A stretch of 64,000 nt of DNA from Clostridia bacterium (GTDB taxonomy: Bacteria > Bacillota > Clostridia > Oscillospirales > Acutalibacteraceae). Positions 52,593 to 62,446 of the stretch are shown here, one piece after another. Below the pieces are notes generated by a model, which was not told the origin of the DNA, ran no database searches, and saw only the letters and a list, made by a program, of their open reading frames with translations. The stretch is from contig JAFSAR010000014.1 in the NCBI GenBank assembly GCA_017442225.1, positions 1 through 64,000 on the forward strand, in the 5' to 3' direction. How positions within the stretch are numbered: position 1 is the first letter of the stretch; each line of letters opens with the position of its first letter. A program made the translations under genes and the position numbers.

Positions 52593-53972
52593 TTACAGCA
52601 CCAAAATTGCCGCTATACCAAAGTAAATTAAAAGTGATACGGCGTCAAGAATTGTAGTAACCAATGGGCTCGCCATTACAGCTGGGTCAAGTCCTAATTT
52701 CTTTGCAACGATAGGTAGCACGGCGCCAAGCATTTTTGCAACAATTATGACAAAAATAAGCGTCAGACAAATGGTTGCCATCTGTGCAAGTTCAACACCC
52801 GTATCAAAGGTGTGTAGCCACAAAAAATCTACAAGATAAAGCTTTATAAAATTAATAACACCCAAAATAATACCAATTATCACGGCAACACGCAATTCTT
52901 TCCAAATGACCTTAAAAATATCTTTAAACTCGATATCGCCAAGACTCAAAGCGCGTATAACCGAAACCGAAGTCTGACTGCCCGCATTACCGCCCGTACC
53001 CATAAGCATTGGTATAAAGGCAACAAGTGCAATACACTGCGCAAGCCGCGCCTCAAAGCTTGAGATAATGGCGCCTGTAAAAGTTGCAGAAATCATAAGA
53101 AACAACAGCCACGGTATACGCGAACGAAAGGTTTCGAAAACACCCGTTTTAAGATACGTCCTTTCGCTCGGCAAAATAGCCGCCATCTTTTCGATGTCTT
53201 CTGATGCTTCTTCCTGCATAACATCGATAGCGTCGTCAACCGTGATAAGACCGACAAGTCTGCGCTCTTTATCAACTACAGGAAGCGCCAACATATCGTA
53301 GCGGTCAAACAGGGATACCACCTCACCCTTGTCATCGAGGGTGTTTGCATAGATTACGTTTTCATCCATCAAATCCTTAACAATACAGTCTTTTTTGTTA
53401 AGAAGCAAATCTCTGAGCGATACAGTACCCAGAAGATTACGGCGGCTGTCAATAACGTAACAGGTATAAATCGTTTCGGTATCAATACCCTTGTTTCTGA
53501 TGCGGTCAAGCGCTTCATCCACCGTCATATTCTTTTTAAGGTCGATATACTCGGTGGTCATAATGCTGCCCGCGCTGTCATCGGGGTAAGCAAGCAACTG
53601 ATTTATCATACGTCGCGTATTAGCATCGGTATGCCTTAAAATACGCTTTGCCACACTCGCAGGCATTTCTTCGATAAGGTCAACGGTATCATCCATAAAC
53701 AACTCGTCAAGCACTTCGCGTAACTCGTTATCGCTAAAGGCATTTACAAGCAGCTCTTGTTTATCGCTGTCAAATTCGACAAAAACCTCTGCCGCAAGCT
53801 CTTTTGGCAAAATACGAAATAATACGGGTATTTCCTTATCCTTTGCCTCCTCAAAAATCTCGGCAATATCAGCAGGCTGCATTTCGGAAAGTATTTCTTT
53901 AAGCTCTACAAATTGCCTGTTTTCAATGAGTTTAAATATTTGCTCTTCAAGCTCAAAAATCCTTTCATCCAT
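52593..53972 (-). CDS. mgtE: MgtE-type magnesium channel
   Basis: The 459-residue protein has a helical N domain (about 1-125), two CBS domains (about 130-250) that sense cytosolic Mg2+, a connecting helix and five membrane helices, with the selectivity region PMLMGTGGNAGSQ. The ATG at 53972 has GGAGG 8 bases upstream; the in-frame codon at 53999 is in the leader hairpin. The leader is about 58 bases, too short for an M-box riboswitch, but it holds a stable hairpin (53997-54025). Confidence 0.96.
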   Translation of the reverse strand: MDERIFELEEQIFKLIENRQFVELKEILSEMQPADIAEIFEEAKDKEIPVLFRILPKELAAEVFVEFDSDKQELLVNAFSDNELREVLDELFMDDTVDLIEEMPASVAKRILRHTDANTRRMINQLLAYPDDSAGSIMTTEYIDLKKNMTVDEALDRIRNKGIDTETIYTCYVIDSRRNLLGTVSLRDLLLNKKDCIVKDLMDENVIYANTLDDKGEVVSLFDRYDMLALPVVDKERRLVGLITVDDAIDVMQEEASEDIEKMAAILPSERTYLKTGVFETFRSRIPWLLFLMISATFTGAIISSFEARLAQCIALVAFIPMLMGTGGNAGSQTSVSVIRALSLGDIEFKDIFKVIWKELRVAVIIGIILGVINFIKLYLVDFLWLHTFDTGVELAQMATICLTLIFVIIVAKMLGAVLPIVAKKLGLDPAVMASPLVTTILDAVSLLIYFGIAAILVL

Positions 53973-53996
53973 GATACAACCTCCTTTTTTAAGTGG

Positions 53997-54025
53997 CAAA
54001 ACCCTATCTGTACGACAGGGTTTTG
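53997..54025 (-). promoter_or_regulatory. Hairpin in the mgtE leader
   Basis: CAAAACCCT (54025-54017 in transcript order) pairs with AGGGTTTTG (54005-53997) around an 11-base loop that contains CUGU..ACAG-type complementarity. It begins a few bases after the predicted transcription start and ends about 10 bases before the ribosome site. It lacks a T run in the mgtE direction. It might also stop transcripts coming from spoVAD. Confidence 0.5.
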
Positions 54026-54036
54026 TTGTCTTTATT

Positions 54037-54065
54037 ATTATAATATTTCTAACTCAAAATGTCAA
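54037..54065 (-). promoter_or_regulatory. Promoter of mgtE
   Basis: On the minus strand TTGACA (54065-54060) and TATAAT (54042-54037) are exactly 17 bp apart, a perfect consensus, two bases after the spoVAD stop codon. Confidence 0.8.
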
Positions 54066-54067
54066 TT

Positions 54068-55081
54068 TTATATTTTTATATTTACAAGATGCGATATACC
54101 TGGAATTGTTTCGCCCTGTAGTGATGAGGTCGGCGACATAAGCGCACCCGTGGACATAAACAATATGTTTTTAAAATCACCCGACTCAAAACGGTGCATT
54201 ACAAAAGAGTTTAACACTGCCGCGCTGCAACCGCAGCCTGAGCCACCTGCATGAACGTCCTGTGTTTCACGGTCAAATATCAACAGACCGCAATCACTAT
54301 GACGGCAGCGGATATCTATTCCATCGCTTTCGAGCAATTCATAAAGCAAATCGGTACCTACTTTTCCAAGGTCGCCCGTAATCACCAAATCATAATCATG
54401 AAGCGTGGTGCCCGTATCCTGTAAAAAATGCTTTATTGTAGAGGCAGCAGACGGTGCCATTGCCGCGCCCATATTGTTGGTATCAGTAACACCTAAATCT
54501 TCAATTTCGCCGAAGCAGACAGCGTTTATATACGGTTTGCCTTCCCTCTTTTCTCTTGACAAAATAGTCGCGCCCGAACCAGTTACCGTCCACTGCGCTG
54601 TCTGTGGGCGCACAGCTCCGTATTCAAGCGGAAAACGATATTGCCGCTCGGCAGAGCAAAAGTGCGATGATGTCACCGCCGCGGCGCAATCGGCGGCGCC
54701 GCTATCTACCATAATAGATGCGAGTGATAAACCTAAAGTCATTGTAGAACACGCGCCGTAAAGACCGATAAGTGGTATACCCTTTGCGCGCAGTCCAAAG
54801 TATGAACCTATACACTGATTAAGCAGGTCGCCCGCAAAAATCATTTTAATGTCGTTTTCGTTTTTATCCGCCTTGCGCATTGCGGTTTCAAGGGCGATTT
54901 TTTGTAAGAGACTTTCGGCTTTTTCGTAAGACTCTTCACCGAAACGGCTGTCATCATCATGCGCGTCAAACTCGTGACCTAAGGGTCCCTCATATTCTTT
55001 TTTACCTACAACCGAGCCGTATCCGATTATATAAGGCTTGTTATCTAAAATTATTGTGCGTTTTCCTATTCTTTTCGACAT
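54068..55081 (-). CDS. spoVAD: Stage V sporulation protein AD
   Basis: SpoVAD is a thiolase-fold protein of the SpoVA channel, which moves dipicolinic acid into the spore and binds it. The 337-residue product begins MSKRIGKRTIILDNKPYIIG and carries the family landmarks GYGSVVGKKEYEGPLG, FAGDLLNQCIG, YGACSTM and GGSGCGCSA. The ATG at 55081 has AGAGGT upstream; earlier in-frame codons lie in the araD terminator. It stands apart from spoVAC and spoVAE, which are not in the window. A perfect 10-bp inverted repeat surrounds its ribosome site. Confidence 0.95.
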   Translation of the reverse strand: MSKRIGKRTIILDNKPYIIGYGSVVGKKEYEGPLGHEFDAHDDDSRFGEESYEKAESLLQKIALETAMRKADKNENDIKMIFAGDLLNQCIGSYFGLRAKGIPLIGLYGACSTMTLGLSLASIMVDSGAADCAAAVTSSHFCSAERQYRFPLEYGAVRPQTAQWTVTGSGATILSREKREGKPYINAVCFGEIEDLGVTDTNNMGAAMAPSAASTIKHFLQDTGTTLHDYDLVITGDLGKVGTDLLYELLESDGIDIRCRHSDCGLLIFDRETQDVHAGGSGCGCSAAVLNSFVMHRFESGDFKNILFMSTGALMSPTSSLQGETIPGISHLVNIKI

Positions 55082-55115
55082 AAACACTAACCTCTTTGTT
55101 TTTTTGTTAGTGTTT
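55082..55115 (-). promoter_or_regulatory. Inverted repeat around the spoVAD ribosome site
   Basis: AAACACTAAC (in transcript order, 55115-55106) and GTTAGTGTTT (55091-55082) are perfect 10-base arms around a 14-base A-rich loop. The second arm ends directly at the AUG and includes the last bases of the AGAGGU ribosome site. It could be an operator for a dimeric repressor or an RNA hairpin that limits translation. Confidence 0.55.
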
Positions 55116-55125
55116 GCAGGCAAAA

Positions 55126-55164
55126 TAAAAATATCCCATATCAAGAAATTTTGATATGGGATAT
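55126..55164 (-). terminator. Terminator after the araBAD operon
   Basis: ATATCCCATATCAA (55131-55144) pairs with its complement (55151-55164), and on the minus strand the hairpin is followed by TTTTTATTTT. It starts 6 bases past the araD stop. Confidence 0.85.
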
Positions 55165-55169
55165 AAAAT

Positions 55170-55859
55170 TTACTTTTGTCCGTAATAAGCATCTTTGCCG
55201 TGCTTGCGCAGATAATGCTTATCTAAAAGTTCCTGCTGCATAGCATTTACATTGTTGTTAAGTTTCTCTGTGTGAAAAGCCATAAACGCAAGTTCCTCTA
55301 ACACAACAGCATTATGCACAGCATTAAATGGGTCTGTACCCCAAGCAAACGGACCGTGAGAATTCACTAAAACGGCAGGAATCTTGGCGGCTGATTTATC
55401 CTTAAAGGTCTCAACGATTACGTTACCGGTTTCCTTTTCATATTCGTCTGCTATTTCCCCAGGTGTCATCTTGCGGGTGCAAGGAATTTCACCATAAAAA
55501 TAGTCACCATGGGTAGTGCCGTATGCAGGAATGCCTCTGCCCGCTTGCGCCCAGATAGTAGCCCAGCGAGAATGCGTGTGCACAATGCCACCTATATTTT
55601 TAAACGCTTTATATAAGCATAAATGTGTTGCCGTATCAGAAGATGGTTTCCATTTGCCCTCTACCACATTACCTTGGAGGTCAACAACAACCATATCGTC
55701 AGCAGTCATATTGTCGTACTCTACACCGCTTGGTTTTATAACAACAAGACCGCTTTCACGATCGATGCCCGAAACATTACCCCAAGTAAAAGTGACAAGA
55801 CCATATTTGGGTAACTCAAGATTTGCCTTTAATACCTTTTCTTTAAGTTGTTCTAACAT
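55170..55859 (-). CDS. araD: L-ribulose-5-phosphate 4-epimerase
   Basis: Converts L-ribulose 5-phosphate to D-xylulose 5-phosphate. The 229-residue class II aldolase-type protein has [30 protein letters not shown] and the zinc histidines in YGTTHGDYF and SHGPFAWG. The ATG at 55859 has GAGGAG 7 bases upstream and overlaps nothing; the codon at 55886 is inside araA. Last gene of araB-araA-araD. Confidence 0.97.
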   Translation of the reverse strand: MLEQLKEKVLKANLELPKYGLVTFTWGNVSGIDRESGLVVIKPSGVEYDNMTADDMVVVDLQGNVVEGKWKPSSDTATHLCLYKAFKNIGGIVHTHSRWATIWAQAGRGIPAYGTTHGDYFYGEIPCTRKMTPGEIADEYEKETGNVIVETFKDKSAAKIPAVLVNSHGPFAWGTDPFNAVHNAVVLEELAFMAFHTEKLNNNVNAMQQELLDKHYLRKHGKDAYYGQK

Positions 55860-55870
55860 AAGGTTTCTCC

Positions 55871-57340
55871 TCATTTTAACTTCCAAGCTAAGTCATTTAA
55901 GAATAATTCTTTTTCGAGTGACTCTACCGTGGTATCTTTGGTTATATGCACAAATTCAATATCCATCATTCGTGCCCAATCTCGCATTTGCTCGGCTGAT
56001 ACATCATAAGAAAGCACAGTATGATGCGCACCGCCGGCTGTTATCCAACATTCTATGCTATCGGTAAGATTTGGCATAGCACGCCACATAACACGAGCTA
56101 CAGGCAGATTAGGCATTGGCATAATGGGTTTAACACAAACTATATCTTGACAAATAAGGCGCAAACGTCCACCCATATCAACAAGTGACACAACTATTGC
56201 ATCGCCCTGCTTACCCTCAAACACAAGACGCGCCGGGTCCTTTTCGTTCATACCGATACCAAGATGATGAGTTTCTATTCTCGGTTTTACGTCGGTTGCC
56301 GCAAGGCTTGGGCAAACCTCAAGCATATGTGCGCCGAGCGAATATTCTTCGCCATCTGCTAAATGGTATGTATAATCCTCCATAAAAGCGGATGCTCCAT
56401 TGCCTCCCTCGCCCATAGCTTTCATAATGGCAGTTATTGCAGATACTTTCCAGTCGCCCTCGCCACCATAACCGTAGCCCTGAGCCATTAAGTGCTGCGA
56501 AGCAAGACCTGGTAGCTGCTCCATACCGTATAAATCCTGAAATGTATTAGAAAATGCTTTGCAATCCTCACGGTCAAGCATCTTCTTTATTGCAATTTCC
56601 TCACGCGCTTGGTAGCGTATAGCATCAATATTATCGGTAGCAATATCATACTTTGCCGAGTACACAGCCACAAGTGCGTCAATTTCAGCTTCGGTAACAG
56701 CATTCATTTCTTTAACCAAATCGCCTACAGCCCAGGTATTTACCTGCCAACCAAGCTTGGTTTGAACCTCTACCTTATCGCCTTCGGTAACGGCAACCTC
56801 ACGCATATTATCGCCAAAACGCATTACTTTCATTGATTTCGAAACGGCAACACCAACAGCCGCTTTCATCCAGTCACCTATACGTTTATGAACCTTTTGG
56901 TCCTGCCAATAGCCCGCAATAACCTTTCGGGGCATACGAAGACGTGCTGCAACAAATCCGTGCTCACGGTCACCGTGAGCTGCCTGATTAAGATTCATAA
57001 AGTCCATATCTATCTCGTCATTTGGAATTTCTTTATTATACTGAGTAGCAAAATGACAATATGGTTTTTGCAAAGTGGCAAGTCCGTTAATCCACATTTT
57101 GGATGGTGAAAACGTGTGACACCAAGTAATAATACCCGCGCAAGAATCGTCGAAATTAGCTTCTCTTACAATGTCAGTAATTTCTTTATTAGTCTTTGCG
57201 GTAACTTTATAAATTAAAGGATAAGGCAAACTTTTACTTAATTGTTCTGCCATTTCTTTGGCACGGATTTCTACAGTTTCTAATACCTCTGGTCCATATA
57301 AAAACTGTGAACCTACTATAAACCAAAAATTATATTTCAT
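55871..57340 (-). CDS. araA: L-arabinose isomerase
   Basis: Isomerises L-arabinose to L-ribulose. The 489-residue product has [36 protein letters not shown], a metal glutamate region and [13 protein letters not shown], and SGGAHHTV-like [13 protein letters not shown]. The ATG at 57340 has AAGGAG upstream; the codon at 57364 lies in araB. Length is the normal 490-500. Confidence 0.98.
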   Translation of the reverse strand: MKYNFWFIVGSQFLYGPEVLETVEIRAKEMAEQLSKSLPYPLIYKVTAKTNKEITDIVREANFDDSCAGIITWCHTFSPSKMWINGLATLQKPYCHFATQYNKEIPNDEIDMDFMNLNQAAHGDREHGFVAARLRMPRKVIAGYWQDQKVHKRIGDWMKAAVGVAVSKSMKVMRFGDNMREVAVTEGDKVEVQTKLGWQVNTWAVGDLVKEMNAVTEAEIDALVAVYSAKYDIATDNIDAIRYQAREEIAIKKMLDREDCKAFSNTFQDLYGMEQLPGLASQHLMAQGYGYGGEGDWKVSAITAIMKAMGEGGNGASAFMEDYTYHLADGEEYSLGAHMLEVCPSLAATDVKPRIETHHLGIGMNEKDPARLVFEGKQGDAIVVSLVDMGGRLRLICQDIVCVKPIMPMPNLPVARVMWRAMPNLTDSIECWITAGGAHHTVLSYDVSAEQMRDWARMMDIEFVHITKDTTVESLEKELFLNDLAWKLK

Positions 57341-57353
57341 AATTCGTTTCTCC

Positions 57354-58880
57354 TTATAAAACATCTACTGCTGTTTGTTCAACCTTAAGCAGTTGCTTAT
57401 ATTTTTCTATATAAACATTAAATCCCTGAACGTCAGATTCATTTGGCTCTAATGTTGTGCTTATTGCATCAGCAAATACACGATTATTAAGATAATCTTC
57501 AAGTGTTTCGCCGTTAGATTTTTGAGCCATATATGCCGATAGTAACGCCATACCAAAAGGCCCGCCCTCGCCCGCTGTTTGCATACAGGTAACAGGCGCA
57601 TTACAAGCCGCCGCCATATATCTCTGGCCCACTATGGGTGTTTTAAATAAACCTCCGTGAGCAGTAAGACTTTTAATTTCCACATTTTCTTTTGCTAAAA
57701 TATCCATACCGATTTTTAGCGTTGACATTGTAGAATAAAGGGTTGCGCGGAAGAAATTTGCAAGTGTAAATTTAGCGTTTGGTGTGCGAACAACAAGCGG
57801 TCTGCCTGCGTCAAAATGAGTAACACCCTCGCCTGCCATATAATTGCAAACCAAAACACCGCCGCAGTCAACGTCACCCTCAAGTGATTTTTCATAAAGC
57901 TTGGTATATAAATCTGCTGATGACAGCTTTGCGCCAAACAATTCTGCCGTTTCTTTTAAAATGTAACCCCAAGCATTTGAATCGTTGGTGCAGTTATTGC
58001 AATGCACCATAGCGACGGGTTTACCTGTGGGAGTTGTTACCATATCTATTTCTTCATACACGCTTTCGAGCGCCTTTTCGAGTACGACCATTGAAAAGAT
58101 TGACGTACCGGCCGAAACATTGCCCATTTTTGCTGCCACAGCATTTGTTGCTGTCATTCCGGTACCAGCATCACCCTCGGGTGGAGCAACAGCGGTTCCT
58201 ACGGGCAACAAGTCATCAAGTAGTTGTGCGCCTGACTCGGTAAGTTCACCGGCGTTTTGGCCTGCTACTAACACATTTGGGAGGATGTCCTCTAATTCCC
58301 AAGGTAGATTATATTTTGAAATAAGTGTATTAAACTTCTCCACCATTTTGCCGTCATAACATAAATTTTCGCTATCAATTGGAAATATGCCCGAAGCTTC
58401 ACCTATACCTACAACATTAACGCCTGTAAGCACATAGTGAATATATCCTGCAAGGGTGGTTATATGCGCAATCTTTGGAATGTGTTCTTCACCGCCTAGT
58501 ATTGCCTGATACAAATGAGCAATACTCCAACGTTGCGGAATATTAAAAGCGAAAAGCCCTGTAAGTTCATCGGCCGCCTGAGCAGTTATGGTATTTTGCC
58601 AAGTTCGGAAAGGAACTAACAAATTCCAATCTTTATCAAAAGCCAAATAACCATGCATCATGCCCGACAGGCCCATAGCCTTAACACTATCACGGTTTTT
58701 GATATTTTTAATCGCTGTTTTAAGACCTAAAAACGCCTCGTCTAAATCATAAGTCCATATTCCATCCTTGAACTCAGACACCCAGGTATAGTCACCCGAA
58801 GATATTGGTTTATAACTTTGGTCAATAGCAATCGCCTTGATTCTGGTAGAGCCGAGTTCTATTCCAAGATACATATCCAT
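57354..58880 (-). CDS. araB: L-ribulokinase, FGGY family
   Basis: The 508-residue sugar kinase has LGIELGSTRIKAIAID at the N-terminus, GLSGMMHGYLAFD, the substrate-binding RTWQN, PPEGDAGTGMTATNA and a GGLFKTPIVGQ motif in the second half. FGGY kinases vary in substrate; ribulokinase is assigned because it opens the araBAD operon. It is of the clostridial type, shorter than the enterobacterial AraB (about 560). Ribosome site GGCGAT is modest. Confidence 0.9.
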   Translation of the reverse strand: MDMYLGIELGSTRIKAIAIDQSYKPISSGDYTWVSEFKDGIWTYDLDEAFLGLKTAIKNIKNRDSVKAMGLSGMMHGYLAFDKDWNLLVPFRTWQNTITAQAADELTGLFAFNIPQRWSIAHLYQAILGGEEHIPKIAHITTLAGYIHYVLTGVNVVGIGEASGIFPIDSENLCYDGKMVEKFNTLISKYNLPWELEDILPNVLVAGQNAGELTESGAQLLDDLLPVGTAVAPPEGDAGTGMTATNAVAAKMGNVSAGTSIFSMVVLEKALESVYEEIDMVTTPTGKPVAMVHCNNCTNDSNAWGYILKETAELFGAKLSSADLYTKLYEKSLEGDVDCGGVLVCNYMAGEGVTHFDAGRPLVVRTPNAKFTLANFFRATLYSTMSTLKIGMDILAKENVEIKSLTAHGGLFKTPIVGQRYMAAACNAPVTCMQTAGEGGPFGMALLSAYMAQKSNGETLEDYLNNRVFADAISTTLEPNESDVQGFNVYIEKYKQLLKVEQTAVDVL

Positions 58881-58902
58881 AAAATCGCCTGCCTTTTAAT
58901 TT

Positions 58903-58931
58903 ATTGTATTTATTATGCTTTTACATAACAA
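58903..58931 (-). promoter_or_regulatory. Promoter of araB-araA-araD
   Basis: On the minus strand TTGTTA (58931-58926) and TACAAT (58908-58903) are 17 bp apart, about 23 bases before the araB ATG. The remaining 78 bases to the divergent regulator gene are A/T-rich and hold two TATAAT-like boxes on the plus strand (58974-58979 region), but no clear operator pair that I can name. Confidence 0.55.
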
Positions 58932-59009
58932 GAAATTTTATGTTTGAATATAGACATTTGTTGATATAATTGATATAATAATTTTGAGAAACGGCGGTGA
59001 TATAGAATT

Positions 59010-59858
59010 ATGTTAGGAATTTATGAAAAACGTCGCTTTACAGACGGTGAAAAAATCTGGCTTGGCAGTTATAGAAATCTTACCAATGTATTGCATTGGC
59101 ATTTTGAATGTGAAATCATAAGAGTTATTAAAGGCAACGCCGAAATCAAAATAGGCGACTTTTGCTTTGCCACCAAAGAAAACGATTGCTTTTTCTGCGC
59201 GGGTGAGGAACTGCACTATATAATCAGCAAAACCGACACATTGATGGATGTTATGATTTTTGATGAAGAGATAGTCAGGGGTATCGCAGACAAATACGTT
59301 CTTGCAACGCCAAAATTGTCAGACAATACAGCAATACAAAAAGGTATTGAACAAATAAAAAAAGAACTTTCGGCAAAAGAATCTTTTTATTGCGAAGCGA
59401 TTGAAAACTGTGCAAAGGAACTTATTATTAATATTTTCCGCAACAACTGTCATAAATCTCGTAATGATAACTCACAGTTTTATAAAAATCTTATCAGCAA
59501 AATAAATGACGAAGCTGCGTTTATAACATTTGACGATGCTGTTCAATATTCGGGATACAGCGCTTCACATTTTTCAAAAATGTTTAAAAGGCTTTCGGGA
59601 ATGAATTTTTCAGAATATATTAATGTTATCAGAGTGGAAAATGCTATTACCATGCTACGTAATAACAACAATTTTTCTATGACAACCATTTCTTCAAAAT
59701 GTGGATTTTCTACCGTAAGAAACTTTAACCGCGTGTTCAAAAAGATAACAGGATATTCCCCTTGTTCACTGCCAAAAAACTTTATAATTGATACTGGTCT
59801 CCGCATCTCAAAAAGTGAAAGCTTTGATCCTACGGATAAAAATTCAATACTGATATAA
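59010..59858 (+). CDS. AraC family transcriptional regulator, divergent from araBAD
   Basis: The 282-residue protein has an N-terminal cupin-like sensor half (about 1-110: LHWHFECEIIRVIKGNAEI) and a C-terminal double helix-turn-helix (about 175-270: FDDAVQYSGYSASHFSKMFKRLSGMNFSEYIN and ISSKCGFSTVRNFNRVFKKITGYSP). It probably senses a pentose and controls araBAD and perhaps the flanking glycosidases; that target is inferred from position. Many Firmicutes use AraR (GntR/LacI type) for arabinose, so an AraC-type protein is notable. Confidence 0.92.
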   Translation: MLGIYEKRRFTDGEKIWLGSYRNLTNVLHWHFECEIIRVIKGNAEIKIGDFCFATKENDCFFCAGEELHYIISKTDTLMDVMIFDEEIVRGIADKYVLATPKLSDNTAIQKGIEQIKKELSAKESFYCEAIENCAKELIINIFRNNCHKSRNDNSQFYKNLISKINDEAAFITFDDAVQYSGYSASHFSKMFKRLSGMNFSEYINVIRVENAITMLRNNNNFSMTTISSKCGFSTVRNFNRVFKKITGYSPCSLPKNFIIDTGLRISKSESFDPTDKNSILI

Positions 59859-59905
59859 AAAGTTAAGGCACCTTAATGTGTGATAAGGTGCCTTAACTTT
59901 TTATT
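59857..59905. terminator. Bidirectional terminator between the AraC regulator and the rhamnosidase
   Basis: An 18-bp stem, 59857-59874 with 59884-59901, ends in T runs on both strands. Its outer bases include the stop codons of both converging genes. Confidence 0.88.
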
Positions 59906-62375
59906 TTATTATATACTCACCAGCCGATAGTTCGAACATCATCTTGCCGTCAATTATTTCGCCGTCAAGTTCTTTTGCTGTAAAGGTTATGCCGTTTATT
60001 TCTATGGCTTTTTGACCGCAAAGTAATGGGAATTCAACACAAGCACTGCCGTCGGGTATTACACAATGCCATACAAAACGTTCCTCCTCGTAATGCCAGT
60101 CACTTATAATATCACGGTAGGTTGCCTTTACGCTGGTAATTCGGGTCTGACCGTCAGGAATTTCACAATCTTTACGTGTGTCGGGCATAGGCGCCAATAT
60201 AAAACGCTCATCAAAGCCAACACAATCGGGGTCGGGCCTGATACCAGCCACATACGCGTACATCCACTCGGCAACTGCACCATAGGAGTAATGGTTGAAG
60301 GAGTTCATTTTAACCGCGCCAAAGCCGTCTTTTTTTGTGTATGAATTCCAACGTTCCCAAATAGTTGTGGCACCCTGTTTTACACTATATAACCAAGATG
60401 GATCTGCATCTTGCAAAAGCAAACTATATGCCAAATTATTAAGTCCCACTTTAGCAAGGGTTTGATTAAGCAGGCCCGTACCGATAAAACCGGTAGACAA
60501 GGTGTAGTTATTGTCAATTATTTTCTTTTCAAGATTTTTAATTGCATTCTCTCGCACTTTACCATCTAACATATCAAAAGCAAGTGGAAGTATGTATGCG
60601 GTTTGACTTTTCTCTAAAATTTCATCATCTACTACATATTTTTCATAAAATACATTTAGTATTTTTTTGCTCAAATCAGCGTAATATTTCTCTTTATCCG
60701 CTTTACCTAAAATGTCTGAAAATTTTTGCATTAATACCGCGTTGTTATAGTTAAAACAAAACGAAATATAGCTCTTACTGGTTTCTTCATAACTAAGCCA
60801 GTCACCATATCCACCGCGTGCCACATTTAGACCAAAGTTTTTGTCAATATAATCCATATAATATTCCATAGAGCTATATTGACGTTCTATGACTTTTTTA
60901 TCACCGAACATAAGCCATAGACGGTACGGAATGATAAGTCCCGCATCACCCCAAGCGGTAGAACCCAGCATACCTTTTTCAAAAACAGCAGGACAAATAT
61001 CGGCATAAGCACCGTCACGCTCATTCTGTGAATCGCTCATATCTACTAAATATTTGCCTAAAAACTTGTCGGTATCAGCAATATATGATGCTGCGCCGCA
61101 AAAGATTTGGGTATCGCCTGTCCAACCGTAACGCTCGTCTCGCTGTGGACAATCGGTGGGTATGCCAAGATAGTTACCCTTCATACCGCGAACAATATTT
61201 TTGTAAAGTTTATTAACAAGTGAATTAGAACACTCAAAATCGCCTGTATATTCTAAATCCGCACTTAAAACCTCGGCTGTGATACACTCTATATTAATAT
61301 CTTTATCAGCCGTAATTTCCATATATCTAAAACCATAAAATGTATGCAAAGGTCTTATTATATTAAGTTGACGACGACTGCTTGTCGATGCCGCTACATA
61401 GTTAAAGCGCGCAAGCGCAGAACGGTAGTTTGCAATATATAAACTTCCCTTTGGTCCGTCATTTCCGCGTGATATATCCCCGCTGTCGTTTAGCATTTCA
61501 GCAAAGAGGCATTTAACCTCTGTACCGTTTAAAGCATTTATTGCAAGCGACGGCCGACCAACAACATCCTCGCCAAAATCAAGAAGCATTGTCTGCCCCG
61601 CCTTGAGCGTGATACACTCGCAATTCTCACCAACGGATTTTTTTACCGTCTTTATTTCACCATAATCTGTGCCGTTATCTTTTGTACCGCGATAAACCAC
61701 AGCGCTCTTCGGTGCTATATACTCGCAAATTTTTACCTTTTGTCCCTCGAAATCTACAATGTCACATGTGTAATCGGTAAATTTTTGGGCCATTACCCAT
61801 TCTATACTTTCGGGGAAGCACAAAGGGTCTTTAATGGTTGCATCAAAATATTCGCCATCCCATATATCTGCATAAAGCACAGGACCGCAAATTGCAGTAT
61901 TCCAACTTTCATCAGTAGCAATTATCTCACTTGTGCCATCTTTATATGTAATTTCAATTTCGGCGCAAAGTGCTGTTTTTTTATAGCCATAATAACCAAT
62001 AGAAATACGACTCGACCACCAACCCGTTGATACACGCGCACCAAACGTGTTAACGCCTTTTTTCTTAATACAAGATAAAATATCGTACTCATATTCAAAA
62101 ACACGATGCCTATAATCAGTCCAAAGAGGTGTAAGCTCGTCTTCTGTTATATGGTGACCGTTTAAAACCGCCTCGAAATTTCCTAGTGAAGTAATGCGCA
62201 AAACGGCAGATTTAACAGGTTTTTTTAATGAAAACTGCTTCATAACGGTAAGCAAACCATCGGTTTTAGGTATATCGTTATCCCGAGTGTTAAGTATTTT
62301 TCCCCACTCGTTTTTCTCCAGATGGTAAAAATCATCACTCATTTTGGAAGTTGTTATAAATACGCCCTTTTTCAT
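59901..62375 (-). CDS. Alpha-L-rhamnosidase, GH78 family
   Basis: The 824-residue protein has beta-sandwich domains in the first 330 residues (including LWTDYRHRVFEYEYDI), the (alpha/alpha)6 catalytic domain with PTDCPQRDERYGWTGDTQIF, where the acid residues lie, GDWLSYE and ATTIWERWNS, and a C-terminal sandwich. No signal peptide is seen, so the substrate is probably imported oligosaccharides or glycosides. Its ATG at 62375 is assigned over an in-frame TTG at 62399; the ribosome site AAGGA is loosely spaced. Confidence 0.93.
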   Translation of the reverse strand: MKKGVFITTSKMSDDFYHLEKNEWGKILNTRDNDIPKTDGLLTVMKQFSLKKPVKSAVLRITSLGNFEAVLNGHHITEDELTPLWTDYRHRVFEYEYDILSCIKKKGVNTFGARVSTGWWSSRISIGYYGYKKTALCAEIEITYKDGTSEIIATDESWNTAICGPVLYADIWDGEYFDATIKDPLCFPESIEWVMAQKFTDYTCDIVDFEGQKVKICEYIAPKSAVVYRGTKDNGTDYGEIKTVKKSVGENCECITLKAGQTMLLDFGEDVVGRPSLAINALNGTEVKCLFAEMLNDSGDISRGNDGPKGSLYIANYRSALARFNYVAASTSSRRQLNIIRPLHTFYGFRYMEITADKDINIECITAEVLSADLEYTGDFECSNSLVNKLYKNIVRGMKGNYLGIPTDCPQRDERYGWTGDTQIFCGAASYIADTDKFLGKYLVDMSDSQNERDGAYADICPAVFEKGMLGSTAWGDAGLIIPYRLWLMFGDKKVIERQYSSMEYYMDYIDKNFGLNVARGGYGDWLSYEETSKSYISFCFNYNNAVLMQKFSDILGKADKEKYYADLSKKILNVFYEKYVVDDEILEKSQTAYILPLAFDMLDGKVRENAIKNLEKKIIDNNYTLSTGFIGTGLLNQTLAKVGLNNLAYSLLLQDADPSWLYSVKQGATTIWERWNSYTKKDGFGAVKMNSFNHYSYGAVAEWMYAYVAGIRPDPDCVGFDERFILAPMPDTRKDCEIPDGQTRITSVKATYRDIISDWHYEEERFVWHCVIPDGSACVEFPLLCGQKAIEINGITFTAKELDGEIIDGKMMFELSAGEYIIK

Positions 62376-62417
62376 AATACGGCACGTCCTTTTATACAAT
62401 AAATTTTATTTAGCAAA

Positions 62418-62446
62418 ATTTTATCATATTATTATTGATTTTTCAA
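62418..62446 (-). promoter_or_regulatory. Promoter of the rhamnosidase gene
   Basis: On the minus strand TTGAAA (62446-62441) and TAAAAT (62423-62418) are 17 bp apart. It overlaps the proposed promoter of the divergent GH43 gene. Confidence 0.6.

Noticed and set aside
58881-59009. cre site for catabolite control in the araB/regulator gap
   Set aside because: The nearest candidate, TGTAAAAGCATAAT on the minus strand, lacks the central CG and symmetry of a cre box.
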